Assembly (NCBI RefSeq): GCF_002837145.1
Contig: NZ_NWMV01000009.1
Span: 29,364 to 93,363 of the forward strand
DNA from: Macromonas nakdongensis
Lineage (GTDB): Bacteria > Pseudomonadota > Gammaproteobacteria > Burkholderiales > Burkholderiaceae_C
DNA: 64,000 bases
Reading direction: 5' to 3'
Each line of letters opens with the position of its first letter. The stretch's first letter is position 1. The notes below the pieces were generated by a model that saw nothing but the letters and a program-made list of their open reading frames with translations, did not search any database and had not been told where the DNA came from. The translations under genes and the position numbers were made by a program. Positions 46,082 through 56,800 of the stretch are shown piece after piece.

Positions 46082-47827
46082 TTACACCCCCAGTCGGCCT
46101 TTCAACAAGGCCAGCACCTCGCCCACCGCCACCTTGGTGGCGGCCTCGTCGCGGCGGTGCTGGTACTCCACCAGGCCCTCTTTCAGACCCTTGTCGCCAA
46201 TGGTGACACGGTGCGGCACGCCGATCAACTCCCAGTCGGCGAACATCGCACCCGGGCGCTCGCCGCGGTCGTCCAGCATCACGTCCACGCCCAGCGCGGC
46301 CAGTTCGTCGTGCAGCCGCTCGGCGGCGGCTTTGACGGCTTCGCTGCGGTCCATGCCGATCGGGCAGACCACCACGGTGAAAGGCGCGATCGCGTCCGGC
46401 CAGATGATGCCGCGCGCGTCGTGGTTCTGCTCGATGGCCGCCGCCGGCAGGCGGGTCACGCCAATGCCGTAGCAGCCCATTTCGAAGGGCTTGGGCTTGC
46501 CGTCTTCGTCCAGGAAGGCGGCATTCATGGCGCGGCTGTACTTGGTGCCCAGGTAGAACACGTGGCCCACCTCGATGCCGCGCTCGATCGCCAGCACGCC
46601 CTGACCGTCCGGCGACAGGTCGCCCGCCACCACGTTGCGGATGTCGGCCACCAGGTCGGGCTCGGGCAGGTCGCGGCCCCAGTTGACGCCGGTGGTGTGG
46701 AAGTCCAGTTCGTTGGCGCCGCAGATCCAATCGGCCATCACCGCCACCTCGCGGTCGGCAATCACATTCACGGGCTTGAGCAGGTTCAGCGGGCCCAGGT
46801 AGCCGGGCTTGGCTCCGAAGTGCTCGACGATTTCCTTTTCGGTGGCGAAGCGGAAGCCCAGGTCCAGGCCCGGCAGCTTGCCCACTTTCACTTCGTTCAT
46901 GTCGTGGTCGCCGCGCAGCAGCAGCAACCAGACCGTGCTCTTGACGATCTCGTCGCGCTCGTTGATTTCGTCGGTGGCCAGCACCAGCGACTTGACGGTG
47001 CGCGCCAGCGGCACACCCAGCAGTTCGGCCACGTCGGCGCAGGTGCTCTTGCCCGGGGTGGGGGTTTTGGTCAGCGCCTCGGCCGGCGCCGGGCGCGGGC
47101 CTTGCGGCGCCAGGGCCTCGGCTTTTTCGATGTTGGCGGCGTAGTCGCTGGCCGGGCAGTAGACGATCGCGTCCTCGCCGGTGGCAGCAATCACCTGGAA
47201 CTCCTCGCTCAGGTCACCGCCGATGGCCCCGCTGTCGGCCGCCACGGCGCGGTAGGTCAGGCCGAAACGGTCAAAAATGCGGCGGTAGGCCGCGGCCATC
47301 ACCTGGTAGCTGGCCTGCGCGGCTTCGGGGCTGCGGTCGAAGCTGTAGGCGTCCTTCATGACGAACTCGCGGCCGCGCATCAGGCCGAAGCGCGGGCGGC
47401 GCTCGTCACGGAACTTGGTCTGGATCTGGTAGAAGTTCTTGGGCAACTGCTTGTAGCTGCGCAGCTCCTGGCGCGCGATGTCGGTCACCACCTCTTCCGA
47501 GGTGGGCTGCAGCACGAAGTCGCGTTCGTGGCGGTCCTGGATGCGCAGCATCTCGGGGCCCATTTTGTCGAAGCGGCCGGTTTCCTGCCACAACTCGGCC
47601 GGCTGCACCACGGGCATGGTCAGCTCCACCGCACCGGCCGCGTTCATTTCTTCACGAATGATTTTTTCCACCTTCTGCACCACCCGCAAACCCATGGGCA
47701 TGTAGGTGTAGATGCCGGCGCCCAGCTTCTTGATCATGCCGGCGCGGGTCATCAGCTGGTGGCTCACCACCTCGGCATCGGCCGGGGCTTCCTTGAGGGT
47801 GGAAATGAAGAATTGGGAGGCTTTCAT
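46082..47827 (-). CDS. proS: Prolyl-tRNA synthetase
   Basis: Class II synthetase charging tRNA-Pro; 581 residues, the bacterial type with an editing (INS) domain between motifs 2 and 3. ATG at 47827 ([20 protein letters not shown]) is the family start. The open frame to 48169 runs over rppH and is rejected. Motif 2 region includes [19 protein letters not shown] and the editing domain lies at about 225-400. C-terminal anticodon-binding domain starts around residue 470. Divergent from rppH. Confidence 0.96.
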   Translation of the reverse strand: MKASQFFISTLKEAPADAEVVSHQLMTRAGMIKKLGAGIYTYMPMGLRVVQKVEKIIREEMNAAGAVELTMPVVQPAELWQETGRFDKMGPEMLRIQDRHERDFVLQPTSEEVVTDIARQELRSYKQLPKNFYQIQTKFRDERRPRFGLMRGREFVMKDAYSFDRSPEAAQASYQVMAAAYRRIFDRFGLTYRAVAADSGAIGGDLSEEFQVIAATGEDAIVYCPASDYAANIEKAEALAPQGPRPAPAEALTKTPTPGKSTCADVAELLGVPLARTVKSLVLATDEINERDEIVKSTVWLLLLRGDHDMNEVKVGKLPGLDLGFRFATEKEIVEHFGAKPGYLGPLNLLKPVNVIADREVAVMADWICGANELDFHTTGVNWGRDLPEPDLVADIRNVVAGDLSPDGQGVLAIERGIEVGHVFYLGTKYSRAMNAAFLDEDGKPKPFEMGCYGIGVTRLPAAAIEQNHDARGIIWPDAIAPFTVVVCPIGMDRSEAVKAAAERLHDELAALGVDVMLDDRGERPGAMFADWELIGVPHRVTIGDKGLKEGLVEYQHRRDEAATKVAVGEVLALLKGRLGV

Positions 47828-47913
47828 GGGGGCGTGTGTGCGACCGGGCACGGCCTCGGTGGCCAGCGGCGGCGACTGCGGGAATACCCCGTGACACGCT
47901 ACCCAAGCGCACC

Positions 47914-47942
47914 TTGACGATGCATAATCGAGACAGTTTAAA
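47914..47942 (+). promoter_or_regulatory. Probable sigma-70 promoter for rppH
   Basis: TTGACG (47914-47919), a 17-base spacer, then TTTAAA (47937-47942), 15 bases before the rppH ATG. The spacing is ideal and the hexamers are good. A CATAAT at 47923-47928 inside the spacer is an alternative -10. The 130-base gap it lies in also serves proS on the other strand. Confidence 0.6.
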
Positions 47943-47957
47943 AATTTGGGGTTGATT

Positions 47958-48587
47958 ATGCTTGACAGAGAAGGCTTCAGGCCCAATGTCGGCATCATTC
48001 TGCTCAACCAGAGGAACCAGGTGTTCTGGGGCAAGCGCATCCGCACCCACTCCTGGCAGTTTCCGCAAGGGGGCATCGACCGGGGAGAAACCCCCGAGCA
48101 GGCCATGTACCGGGAACTGCACGAAGAGGTGGGGCTGCGCCCCGAACACGTGTGCATCGTTGCCCGCACGCGGGACTGGTTGCGCTACGAAGTGCCAGAC
48201 CGATTCATCCGCCGGGATGCACGCGGTCATTACAAGGGGCAGAAACAGATCTGGTACCTGCTGCGCCTGATGGGTGGTGACCACCACCTGAACCTGCGTG
48301 CCACCGACCACCCCGAGTTCGACGCCTGGCGCTGGAACGATTACTGGGTGCCGCTGGACGTGGTGGTGGAGTTCAAGCGCGGCGTCTACGAAATGGCGCT
48401 GCAGGAGTTGTCGCGCTTTTTGCCGCGCCCCTCGGAACACCGCAACCGCTTCTTGCGCAGCAATGCGCGGCCCCGCCACGTCGGCCCGGCCGACACCCCG
48501 GTCGAACTGCCCCCGGGACTGCCCCTGCACATGGAGCTGCCCCCGGGCGCGAGCTTCGACCCCGACCCGCAACACCCGCCCCGATGA
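47958..48587 (+). CDS. rppH: RNA pyrophosphohydrolase RppH
   Basis: Nudix hydrolase that removes the 5' triphosphate of mRNA to start decay. ATG at 47958 ([20 protein letters not shown]) gives 209 residues; a TTG four codons upstream is less likely. The Nudix box runs from GGIDRGETP to RELHEEVGL (about residues 37-59) with all its glutamates. Beyond residue 160 there is a Pro/Arg-rich tail not present in the shorter E. coli protein (176). Coupled by ATGA overlap to the CNP1-like gene. Confidence 0.94.
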   Translation: MLDREGFRPNVGIILLNQRNQVFWGKRIRTHSWQFPQGGIDRGETPEQAMYRELHEEVGLRPEHVCIVARTRDWLRYEVPDRFIRRDARGHYKGQKQIWYLLRLMGGDHHLNLRATDHPEFDAWRWNDYWVPLDVVVEFKRGVYEMALQELSRFLPRPSEHRNRFLRSNARPRHVGPADTPVELPPGLPLHMELPPGASFDPDPQHPPR

Positions 48588-49114
48588 ACCGCTCCACCCA
48601 CGCCCGGGCCCTGCCGGGCATCGCACTCGTGCTGTGCCTGGCCTGGACCGCGCCGGCCCACGCCCAGCTGTCCGACGACGCCCCCGCCTGGCAAGAAGGC
48701 GAAGTCCCGGCCGCCCCGGCCTTTCGCACCACCGGTCTGGTCGATTTCCAGATATCGACCGCCTCCGAACTCGCGTACGGCATCGACCCCGCCACCCTGA
48801 GCCTGGGCCAGGACGGGGTGGTGCGCTACGTGATGGTGGCACGCAGCCGCGCGGGCGCACTGAACGCGCTGTACGAAGGCCTGCGCTGCGCCAGCGCCGA
48901 GGTGAAAACCTACGCGCGCTGGGCCGTGGCCGCCGATGGCACGGGCGGTGCCTGGCGCACCACTGATAAAGCCGAATGGCGCTCGCTGTTCGCCGGGCAC
49001 GCATCGCGCCCGGCCCTGGTGCTGGCCCGCACCGGGCTGTGCGACGGCGTCACCCCCAACGCACCGGTGTCGCGCATGCTGCGCGACCTGAAACTGGGCA
49101 AAAGCCGCGACTGA
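48584..49114 (+). CDS. CNP1-like exported protein
   Basis: A 176-residue exported protein of the CNP1-like family known mainly from betaproteobacteria, function not established. The signal peptide ([20 protein letters not shown], cleaved after AHA) precedes a mature domain with [20 protein letters not shown] and [14 protein letters not shown]. Two cysteines (ALYEGLRC and TGLC) could form a disulfide in the periplasm. The ATG overlaps the rppH stop by four bases, so it is translated from the same mRNA. Confidence 0.82.
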   Translation: MNRSTHARALPGIALVLCLAWTAPAHAQLSDDAPAWQEGEVPAAPAFRTTGLVDFQISTASELAYGIDPATLSLGQDGVVRYVMVARSRAGALNALYEGLRCASAEVKTYARWAVAADGTGGAWRTTDKAEWRSLFAGHASRPALVLARTGLCDGVTPNAPVSRMLRDLKLGKSRD

Positions 49115-49138
49115 GCGCCCTCCAGGCCGCCCAGGCGC

Positions 49139-50335
49139 TCACCCGCGGGTGAGTACCAAGTTGTCGCGGTGGATCATCTCGGGCTCGGCGGCGTAGCCCA
49201 GCAGGCGCTCGAAATCGGCCGAGGCCTTGCGGCACAGCAAACGCGCCTCACCGGCGGCGTAGTTGGCCAGACCGCGGGCCACTTCGGCACCCTGGGGGTC
49301 GCGCACCGCGATCACATCGCCCCGGGCAAAATCGCCATCCACACCGGTCATGCCGATGGGCAGCAGGCTCTTGCCCTCCTGCACGATCTTGGCCACGGCG
49401 CCCTCATCCACACTGACCGAACCGCGCAGCTGCAGGTGGTCGGCCATCCATTGCTTGCGCGCCTGCTGCTTGGGCGTGTCGGCGACCAGGCAGGTGCCGA
49501 TGGGCTCGCCCGCCACCAGGCGCAGCAGGGCGTTGGGTTCGCGGCCCCAGGCGATCACGGTGGAGGCCCCCGAACCGGCGGCGCGCTTGGCCGCCAGGAT
49601 CTTGGTGATCATGCCGCCGGTGCCGACGCGGGAACCGGCGCCGCCCGCCATCTCTTCCAGCTGGGGATCGCCGGCACGGGCCACGTGCACGAAGCGCGCG
49701 GCCGGGTCCTTGCGCGGGTCGGCGGTGTACAAGCCCTTCTGGTCGGTCAGGATCACCAGCACGTCGGCCTCGACCAGATTGGCCACCAGCGCGCCCAGGG
49801 TGTCGTTGTCGCCGAACTTGATCTCGTCGTTGACCACCGTGTCGTTTTCGTTGATGACCGGCACCACGCGGTGCTCCAGCAGGGTCAACAGGGTGGAGCG
49901 GGCGTTGAGGTAGCGCTCGCGGTCGGCCAGGTCGGCGTGGGTCAGCAGCACCTGGGCGCTGCCCAGGCCCAGCTCGCGCAGCTTGGTTTCGTACATCTGC
50001 ACCAGGCCCATCTGGCCCACGGCGGCGGCGGCCTGCAGCTCGTTGATTTCCTTGGGCCGCACCGTCCAACCCAGGCGCTTCATGCCCTCGGCGATGGCAC
50101 CGCTGCTGACCATGATGACCTCGCGTCCGTCTTGCACCAGGGCGCTGAGCTGCGCGCTCCACTGGCCGATGGCGGCTTCGTCCAGGCCCCGGCCCTCATT
50201 GGTGACCAGGCTGGAGCCGACCTTGACGACGATGCGGCGCGCCTGGCGCAGCACTTCGGCGGGAGCGGACTGGGGGGCGGCAACGGCCGGGGCGGAGGAC
50301 TCGTGGCTCATGGCGGCTGAGGCAAAGGGGGTCAT
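49139..50335 (-). CDS. proB: Glutamate 5-kinase ProB
   Basis: Phosphorylates glutamate, the first step of proline synthesis. It has 398 residues: an amino-acid kinase domain ([54 protein letters not shown]) and a C-terminal PUA domain (about 300-398). The ATG at 50335 adds about 27 residues before the kinase; ATG at 50311 is an alternative. Feedback by proline is typical of the family. It follows obgE across 54 bases. Confidence 0.95.
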   Translation of the reverse strand: MTPFASAAMSHESSAPAVAAPQSAPAEVLRQARRIVVKVGSSLVTNEGRGLDEAAIGQWSAQLSALVQDGREVIMVSSGAIAEGMKRLGWTVRPKEINELQAAAAVGQMGLVQMYETKLRELGLGSAQVLLTHADLADRERYLNARSTLLTLLEHRVVPVINENDTVVNDEIKFGDNDTLGALVANLVEADVLVILTDQKGLYTADPRKDPAARFVHVARAGDPQLEEMAGGAGSRVGTGGMITKILAAKRAAGSGASTVIAWGREPNALLRLVAGEPIGTCLVADTPKQQARKQWMADHLQLRGSVSVDEGAVAKIVQEGKSLLPIGMTGVDGDFARGDVIAVRDPQGAEVARGLANYAAGEARLLCRKASADFERLLGYAAEPEMIHRDNLVLTRG

Positions 50336-50389
50336 CGATCGGTCCGCCTCAACGGGGCGGACCGTCCCAAAAGCGGTTGAACGAAGGGA

Positions 50390-51649
<1,260 letters not shown>

Positions 51650-51661
51650 TCAGCCGGTGGT

Positions 51662-51919
51662 TCACGCCGGGGTGACGTTGACCACTTTGCGGTTCAGCGC
51701 GCCCTTGATGGCGAAGCTGACCGTGCCGTCCACGGTGGCGAAGATGGTGTGGTCTTTGCCCACGCCCACGCCCTCACCAGGGTGGAACTTGGTGCCACGC
51801 TGGCGCACGATGATGGAACCGGCGCTGATGGTCTGGCCGCCGAACACCTTCACGCCGAGCATTTTCGGCTTGGAGTCGCGACCGTTGCGCGTGGAGCCGC
51901 CGCCTTTTTTCTGTGCCAT
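51662..51919 (-). CDS. rpmA: 50S ribosomal protein L27
   Basis: Large-subunit protein near the peptidyl-transferase centre; 85 residues as usual. It starts [20 protein letters not shown], whose tail reaches the tRNA ends. It lies 13 bases after rplU and is co-transcribed with it. Confidence 0.98.
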   Translation of the reverse strand: MAQKKGGGSTRNGRDSKPKMLGVKVFGGQTISAGSIIVRQRGTKFHPGEGVGVGKDHTIFATVDGTVSFAIKGALNRKVVNVTPA

Positions 51920-51932
51920 GGTGCTTTACTCC

Positions 51933-52244
51933 TTAGCCGTTGATCGAGCCGATCTGCAGCTCGGTGAAGTTTTGGCGATGGCCCTGGCGCTTCTGGTAGT
52001 GCTTGCGACGGCGCATCTTGAAGATGCGAACCTTGTCGCCACGACCGTGGCTGACCACAGTGGCCGTGACCGTTGCGCCGGAGACCAAGGGGGTGCCCAC
52101 CTGGATGCTGTCGCCGTTGCCGACGGCCAACACCTGGTCGATCACGATCTCTTGACCCACGTCCGCAGCAATCTGTTCTACTTTAAGTTTTTCGCCAACG
52201 GCAACGCGATACTGCTTGCCGCCGGTTTTTATGACCGCGTACAT
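51933..52244 (-). CDS. rplU: 50S ribosomal protein L21
   Basis: Large-subunit ribosomal protein binding 23S rRNA. ATG at 52244 ([20 protein letters not shown]) gives 103 residues, the standard size, with GAGG nearby; an upstream extension to 52322 overlaps the promoter and is rejected. C-terminal [20 protein letters not shown] is the conserved RNA-binding tail. Promoter at 52294-52322. Confidence 0.98.
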   Translation of the reverse strand: MYAVIKTGGKQYRVAVGEKLKVEQIAADVGQEIVIDQVLAVGNGDSIQVGTPLVSGATVTATVVSHGRGDKVRIFKMRRRKHYQKRQGHRQNFTELQIGSING

Positions 52245-52293
52245 ATGAACCTCAATTGGTGATTCCAGCAAAAGGATTTTTGCCGAACTGCGT

Positions 52294-52322
52294 ATTGTAA
52301 ACGCAGGAGGCGACTCGCACAA
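52294..52322 (-). promoter_or_regulatory. Sigma-70 promoter for rplU-rpmA
   Basis: Minus strand TTGTGC (52322-52317), 17 bases, TACAAT (52299-52294). The leader is about 45 bases before the rplU ATG. Both hexamers and the spacing are good. Confidence 0.75.
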
Positions 52323-52334
52323 GTACCCCCAAGC

Positions 52335-53426
52335 TCAGGGCGCCGGGGTCGCGGGAATGGGGGCATGCGCCGGGTGCTGACGGTGGTGGTCGAGCATCCG
52401 GTCGGCCAGGCCCCCGCCGACCCACATGCCGACCAGGGCTAGCCAGGCCGTGAGGGCGAAGATGGCGCCCCCCGTCATGCCAGCGCCGACGGCACAACCG
52501 CCGGCCAGCATGGAGCCAAACCCCATCAACACGGCCCCCGCGATGTAGCGCGGCATGGTGTAGCCCCCGCCGAAGCCCTCCAGCTTCCATTCGCGCCCGA
52601 CCAGGGCGCCGGCCAAAGAACCGAGGAAGACGCCGGGCATGAGGCCCAGGCCAAAGGTCCACGGCCCGTGGGGGTCGTTCAGCACGTGCATCAACCATTC
52701 GGACGAGGGCCCGCTGAAGGTCAGGCCCTGGATCTGCACCACCTCGAAGGAATGGACCATGACCTGGTGGGTCAGGTACCAACCGCCGGCAACCGTCAGG
52801 CCGGTGGCCATGCCACCGACCCACTTCCAGGCCCCGCCGCCGCTGCGCGCGGCGAAATACAGGGCCGCGGCCATCCACACCAAACCAAAGGCCAGGCCCA
52901 AACCCGGCCCCGCACCGATGAGCTGGAGCAGGTCGCGCGAGGCTCCGCCCTCCACCATCCACCAGGCGCTGATGGCCTCGCGCCAGGGCGCCAGCATGCC
53001 CCCCAGGGTGGCCTGGGCCACGACTGCAAAAATCAAGCCCGACAACAGGGCGCGCAGGTTGCCGTTGGCCGACAACACCAGCAGGCGGCTGGCACAACCG
53101 CGCGTCATGACCATGCCGACGCCAAACAGCAGCCCGCCGACCAGCGCCCCCGACAGGCTGCCCCGGGCCGACAGCTGGCGCGCCGAGGACACGTCCATCC
53201 ACCCCAGCAGCACCAGGGCCTGCACCACGACCACCGCGGTGGAAAACGCCAGCAACCAGACCGACAATTTTTCGCCGAAACGCCGGTGCCAGAACTCGAT
53301 GACCGCCGCACGCAGGCAGAACTTGGAGCGTTGGCCGAAAAAGCCGAAGCTCAGGCCCAACAGCAGGCCGCCCATGGCCAGCACGGCGGGCTCACCCCAG
53401 GACTCGATCCAAGCCGACCAGTTCAT
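52335..53426 (-). CDS. YeeE/YedE-family sulfur-compound transporter
   Basis: A 363-residue inner-membrane protein with nine or ten hydrophobic segments, of the family that includes the thiosulfate transporter TsuA. Conserved cysteine motifs are present: FGQRSKFCLRAA near the N-terminus, MTRGCASRLLVL and GGCAVGAGMTGGAIF. ATG at 53426 has AAGGA five bases upstream; another ATG two codons earlier is too close to that site. The substrate (thiosulfate or another reduced sulfur species) is inferred from the family. It follows the CxxCxxCC gene by 68 bases. Confidence 0.87.
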   Translation of the reverse strand: MNWSAWIESWGEPAVLAMGGLLLGLSFGFFGQRSKFCLRAAVIEFWHRRFGEKLSVWLLAFSTAVVVVQALVLLGWMDVSSARQLSARGSLSGALVGGLLFGVGMVMTRGCASRLLVLSANGNLRALLSGLIFAVVAQATLGGMLAPWREAISAWWMVEGGASRDLLQLIGAGPGLGLAFGLVWMAAALYFAARSGGGAWKWVGGMATGLTVAGGWYLTHQVMVHSFEVVQIQGLTFSGPSSEWLMHVLNDPHGPWTFGLGLMPGVFLGSLAGALVGREWKLEGFGGGYTMPRYIAGAVLMGFGSMLAGGCAVGAGMTGGAIFALTAWLALVGMWVGGGLADRMLDHHRQHPAHAPIPATPAP

Positions 53427-53494
53427 CGCCATCCTTTATTCATCGAATAAGCAAGCAATGATAAATAGGCTGCACGGACGGGGTTTGATGCGGG

Positions 53495-53845
53495 TCAAGA
53501 ACCCCGGGAGTCATCCACCTGGAGCGCCGCGTCGCAACCCCGACCGGCGGAGATCGCGCGCCGGACCCACCAGCGCACGGGGGGCCACCACCCCCAGCGC
53601 CCGAGCACGTCGGCAGGGTCGGCCATGGCCCCGCACAGGTAACGGCCTTGCGGCGCCGACCAACGCAAGGCCACGCAGGCCCCGCGGCGGCGACGCGACA
53701 ACAACATGCCCAACGGGCACGGTTCGGCCAGGCAGCACAGGCCACAGCCGTTGCAGGGCGCACCCAAGGCCGGCTTGGGCGGCGCCGCCGGCTGGATGTG
53801 GATGATTTGTCGATCAGGCGACACCGGGGCGGTCCACTCAGACAC
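53495..53845 (-). CDS. Small CxxCxxCC (YkgJ-type) cysteine-cluster protein
   Basis: A 116-residue protein with the metal-binding cluster CNGCGLCCLAEPCPLG at about residues 31-46, as in the YkgJ zinc/iron-chelating family. Additional cysteines at CVALRW, YLCGAM and GRGCDAAL follow. A Trp/Arg-rich segment (GRWGWWPPVRWWVRRA) is notable near residue 85. GTG start at 53845, 18 bases after the end of the giant UvrA gene; no strong ribosome-binding site. Reaction and partner are unknown. Confidence 0.75.
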   Translation of the reverse strand: MSEWTAPVSPDRQIIHIQPAAPPKPALGAPCNGCGLCCLAEPCPLGMLLSRRRRGACVALRWSAPQGRYLCGAMADPADVLGRWGWWPPVRWWVRRAISAGRGCDAALQVDDSRGS

Positions 53846-53862
53846 AGGGGCAGCCGGCCCCG

Positions 53863-56800
53863 TCAGGTGCGGGCCAGCACCGGCGCCAGCGCCCGTCCGG
53901 TGTGCGTGCCCAGTTGCACCAGCGCCTCTGGCGGCGCAGCGGCCACGACGCGACCGCCACCGTCGCCGCCTTCGGGGCCCAGGTCGAGGATCCAGTCGGC
54001 TTCGGCGATCACGTCCAGGTCGTGCTCAATGACGACCACGCTGTGCCCGCCATCGACCAGGCGGTGCAGCACGCGGATGAGCTTGTCCACGTCGGCCATG
54101 TGCAGGCCCACGGTGGGCTCGTCCAGCACGTACAGGGTGTGCGGCGCCTTCTGGCCGCGCCGCCCCACCTCGTCGCGCACCTTGGTGAGCTCGGTCACGA
54201 GCTTGATGCGCTGCGCCTCGCCGCCGCTGAGCGTGGGCGAGGGCTGGCCGAGGGTGAGGTAGCCCAGCCCCACATCCTTCAGCAATTGCAGCGGGTAGGC
54301 GATGCCGGGCATGGACGCGAAGAAGTCCACGGCCTCGTCCACCTCCATGCGCAGCACGTCGCCGATGCTCTTGCCGCGCCAGGTGACGGCCAACGTCTCG
54401 GGGTTGAAGCGCGCGCCGTGGCAAGCCTCGCAGGGCACTTTCACGTCGGGCAGGAAGGACATTTCGATGGTGCGCACGCCCTGCCCTTCGCAGGTGGGAC
54501 AGCGGCCGTCGCCCGTGTTGAAGCTGAAGCGCCCCGGTGCATAGCCGCGCGCCTTGGCTTCCAGCGTTTCGGCGTAGAGCTTGCGGATGGTGTCCCAGAA
54601 GCCGATGTAGGTGGCGGGGCAGGAACGCGGCGTCTTGCCGATCGGGGTCTGGTCCACCTCCAGCACGCGCTGGATGGCCTCGCTGCCCACCACGCCTTCG
54701 CAACCCTGCCACTGGGGGCGCTCGCCGGCGTGCCAGGCGTCGCGGCCGGCTTTGGTGGCCTGCATCTGCACGGCGGCGGCCACGTTGGTGAGCAGCACAT
54801 CGCGCGCGAAGGTGGATTTGCCGGAACCGCTGACGCCGGTGATGGCGACCAGGCGTTTCAGCGGCACCTGCGCGGTGACATTTTGCAGGTTGTGCAGGCT
54901 GGCGTTTTTGACGGTGAGCCAGATGGGTTTCTCTTCGCTTGAGGGCTTCTGGTGGGGCGACGAGGGCACGGGGGGCTCCGCATGCTGCGAGCAGAAATTG
55001 TCGCCCCCCGCGCCCTCGCCACCCTGCGCGGCGGCATTGGCGCGCGCAGAAATGGACACCTCGCTGGCGCCCACACCCGTCGGGGATGAGGGGGTGTCGG
55101 GCGCCGATTTTTGGCCGCGCAGCGGACGGTATGAGGCGCTCGGCCCCCCCTCGTCCCCGGCAGCGGGCGCCACCGCATCCGCCATCACGAATCGCCGCGC
55201 CTGCAGCGGGTGCTTCATCGCATGCAGCAAATAGCGCCCCGTCTGCGAATCGGCGGCGGCCATCACATCGGCCACCGACCCTTCGGCGACCACGCGGCCA
55301 CCTCGGACACCCGCACTGGGCCCGATGTCGATGACGTGGTCGGCCCGGCGGATGGTGTCTTCGTCGTGCTCCACCACCACCAGGGTGTTGCCCTTGTCGC
55401 CCAGCTTGTGCAGGGCATTGAGCAGGATCTGGTTGTCGCGCGCGTGCAGGCCGATGGTGGGTTCGTCGAGCACGTAGCACACGCCCTGCAGGTTGGAGCC
55501 GAGCTGGGCCGCCAGGCGGATACGCTGCGCCTCGCCACCACTGAGGGTGGGCGCGCCACGGTCGAGCGTGAGGTAGCCCAGGCCCACTTCTTCTAGGAAC
55601 TCCAGGCGGCTCTGGATTTCGGGCAGCAGGTCGCGGGCAATGTCTGCCTCGCGCGTGGTAAGACCTTGCACGGCAGACGAATCATCCTGCACATACCCTG
55701 CCATTGCGAGCGGCGCCTGTTGCAAGGCCTGCACCCACAGGCGCACATCGCGCACGCTCAAGCGCGCCAGCGAAGTGATGGTCTGCCCATGGAACTTCAC
55801 GGCCCGCGCCGTGGCGTTGAGGCGTGTGCCACCGCAACTGGTGCAGGGCTGGTCGGCCACGTCTTCCACCTCGGGCTCGGCAAAGCTCTGCTCGCGGCCT
55901 TTCTGGTCGTCGTCGCGCACGGAATCGTCGAACGCCTTGCGCTGTTCGCGCGTGAGCTGCACGCCCGTGCCCACGCAGTCCGGGCACCAGCCGTGCTTGC
56001 TGTTGTACGAGAACAGGCGCGGGTCCAGCTCGGCATAACTGGTGGAACACACCGGGCAGGCGCGCAGCGTGGAAAACACCTGCAGCCGCCCGATGCCCAC
56101 CGTTGAGGCACCGCTGTCCAGTGCGACCTGCAAGCCTTCCAGGCCCGACAGCACGTGCACCACGCCCTTGCCGTGTTCCAGCGCGCGGGTCAGCAGCTGG
56201 CGCAGTTCGGCTTCGTGATCGGGGGCCACATCCAGGCTGCCCACGGGCAGTTCGATGGTGTGCTCCTTGAAGCGGTCGATGCGCGGGAAGCCCTGCGTCG
56301 GCAGGAATTCGCCGTCCACCCGCAGGTGGGTGTAGCCGCGCGGGCGCGCCCAGTCGGCCAGTTCGGTGTAGACGCCCTTGCGGTGGACCACCAGCGGCGC
56401 CAGCAGGCCGATGTGCTGGCCACGGAAGGCCGTCATCAGCTGCGCCAGGATGCTGTCGGGCGTTTGCGGCTGCACCGGGGTGTCGTCGTGCACGCAGTGC
56501 TGGGTGCCCAGCTTCACGTACAGCAGGCGCAGGAAGTGCCAGACCTCGGTGGTGGTGCCCACGGTGGACTTGCGCCCGCCGCGCGACAGCCGCTGCTCGA
56601 TGGCCACGGTGGGTGGGATGCCGTAGACCGCGTCCACCTCGGGCCGGCCGGCGGGCTGCACGATGCTGCGGGCGTAGGCGTTGAGGCTTTCGAGGTAGCG
56701 GCGCTGGCCTTCGTTGAACAAAATGTCAAAAGCCAGCGTGGACTTGCCCGAACCACTGACCCCGGTGATGACGTTGAACTTGCCCCGGGGAATGTCCACC

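Noticed and set aside
47828..48169. Extended ProS reading frame
   Set aside because: The extension is rppH read backwards; ProS homologues begin at MKASQFF.
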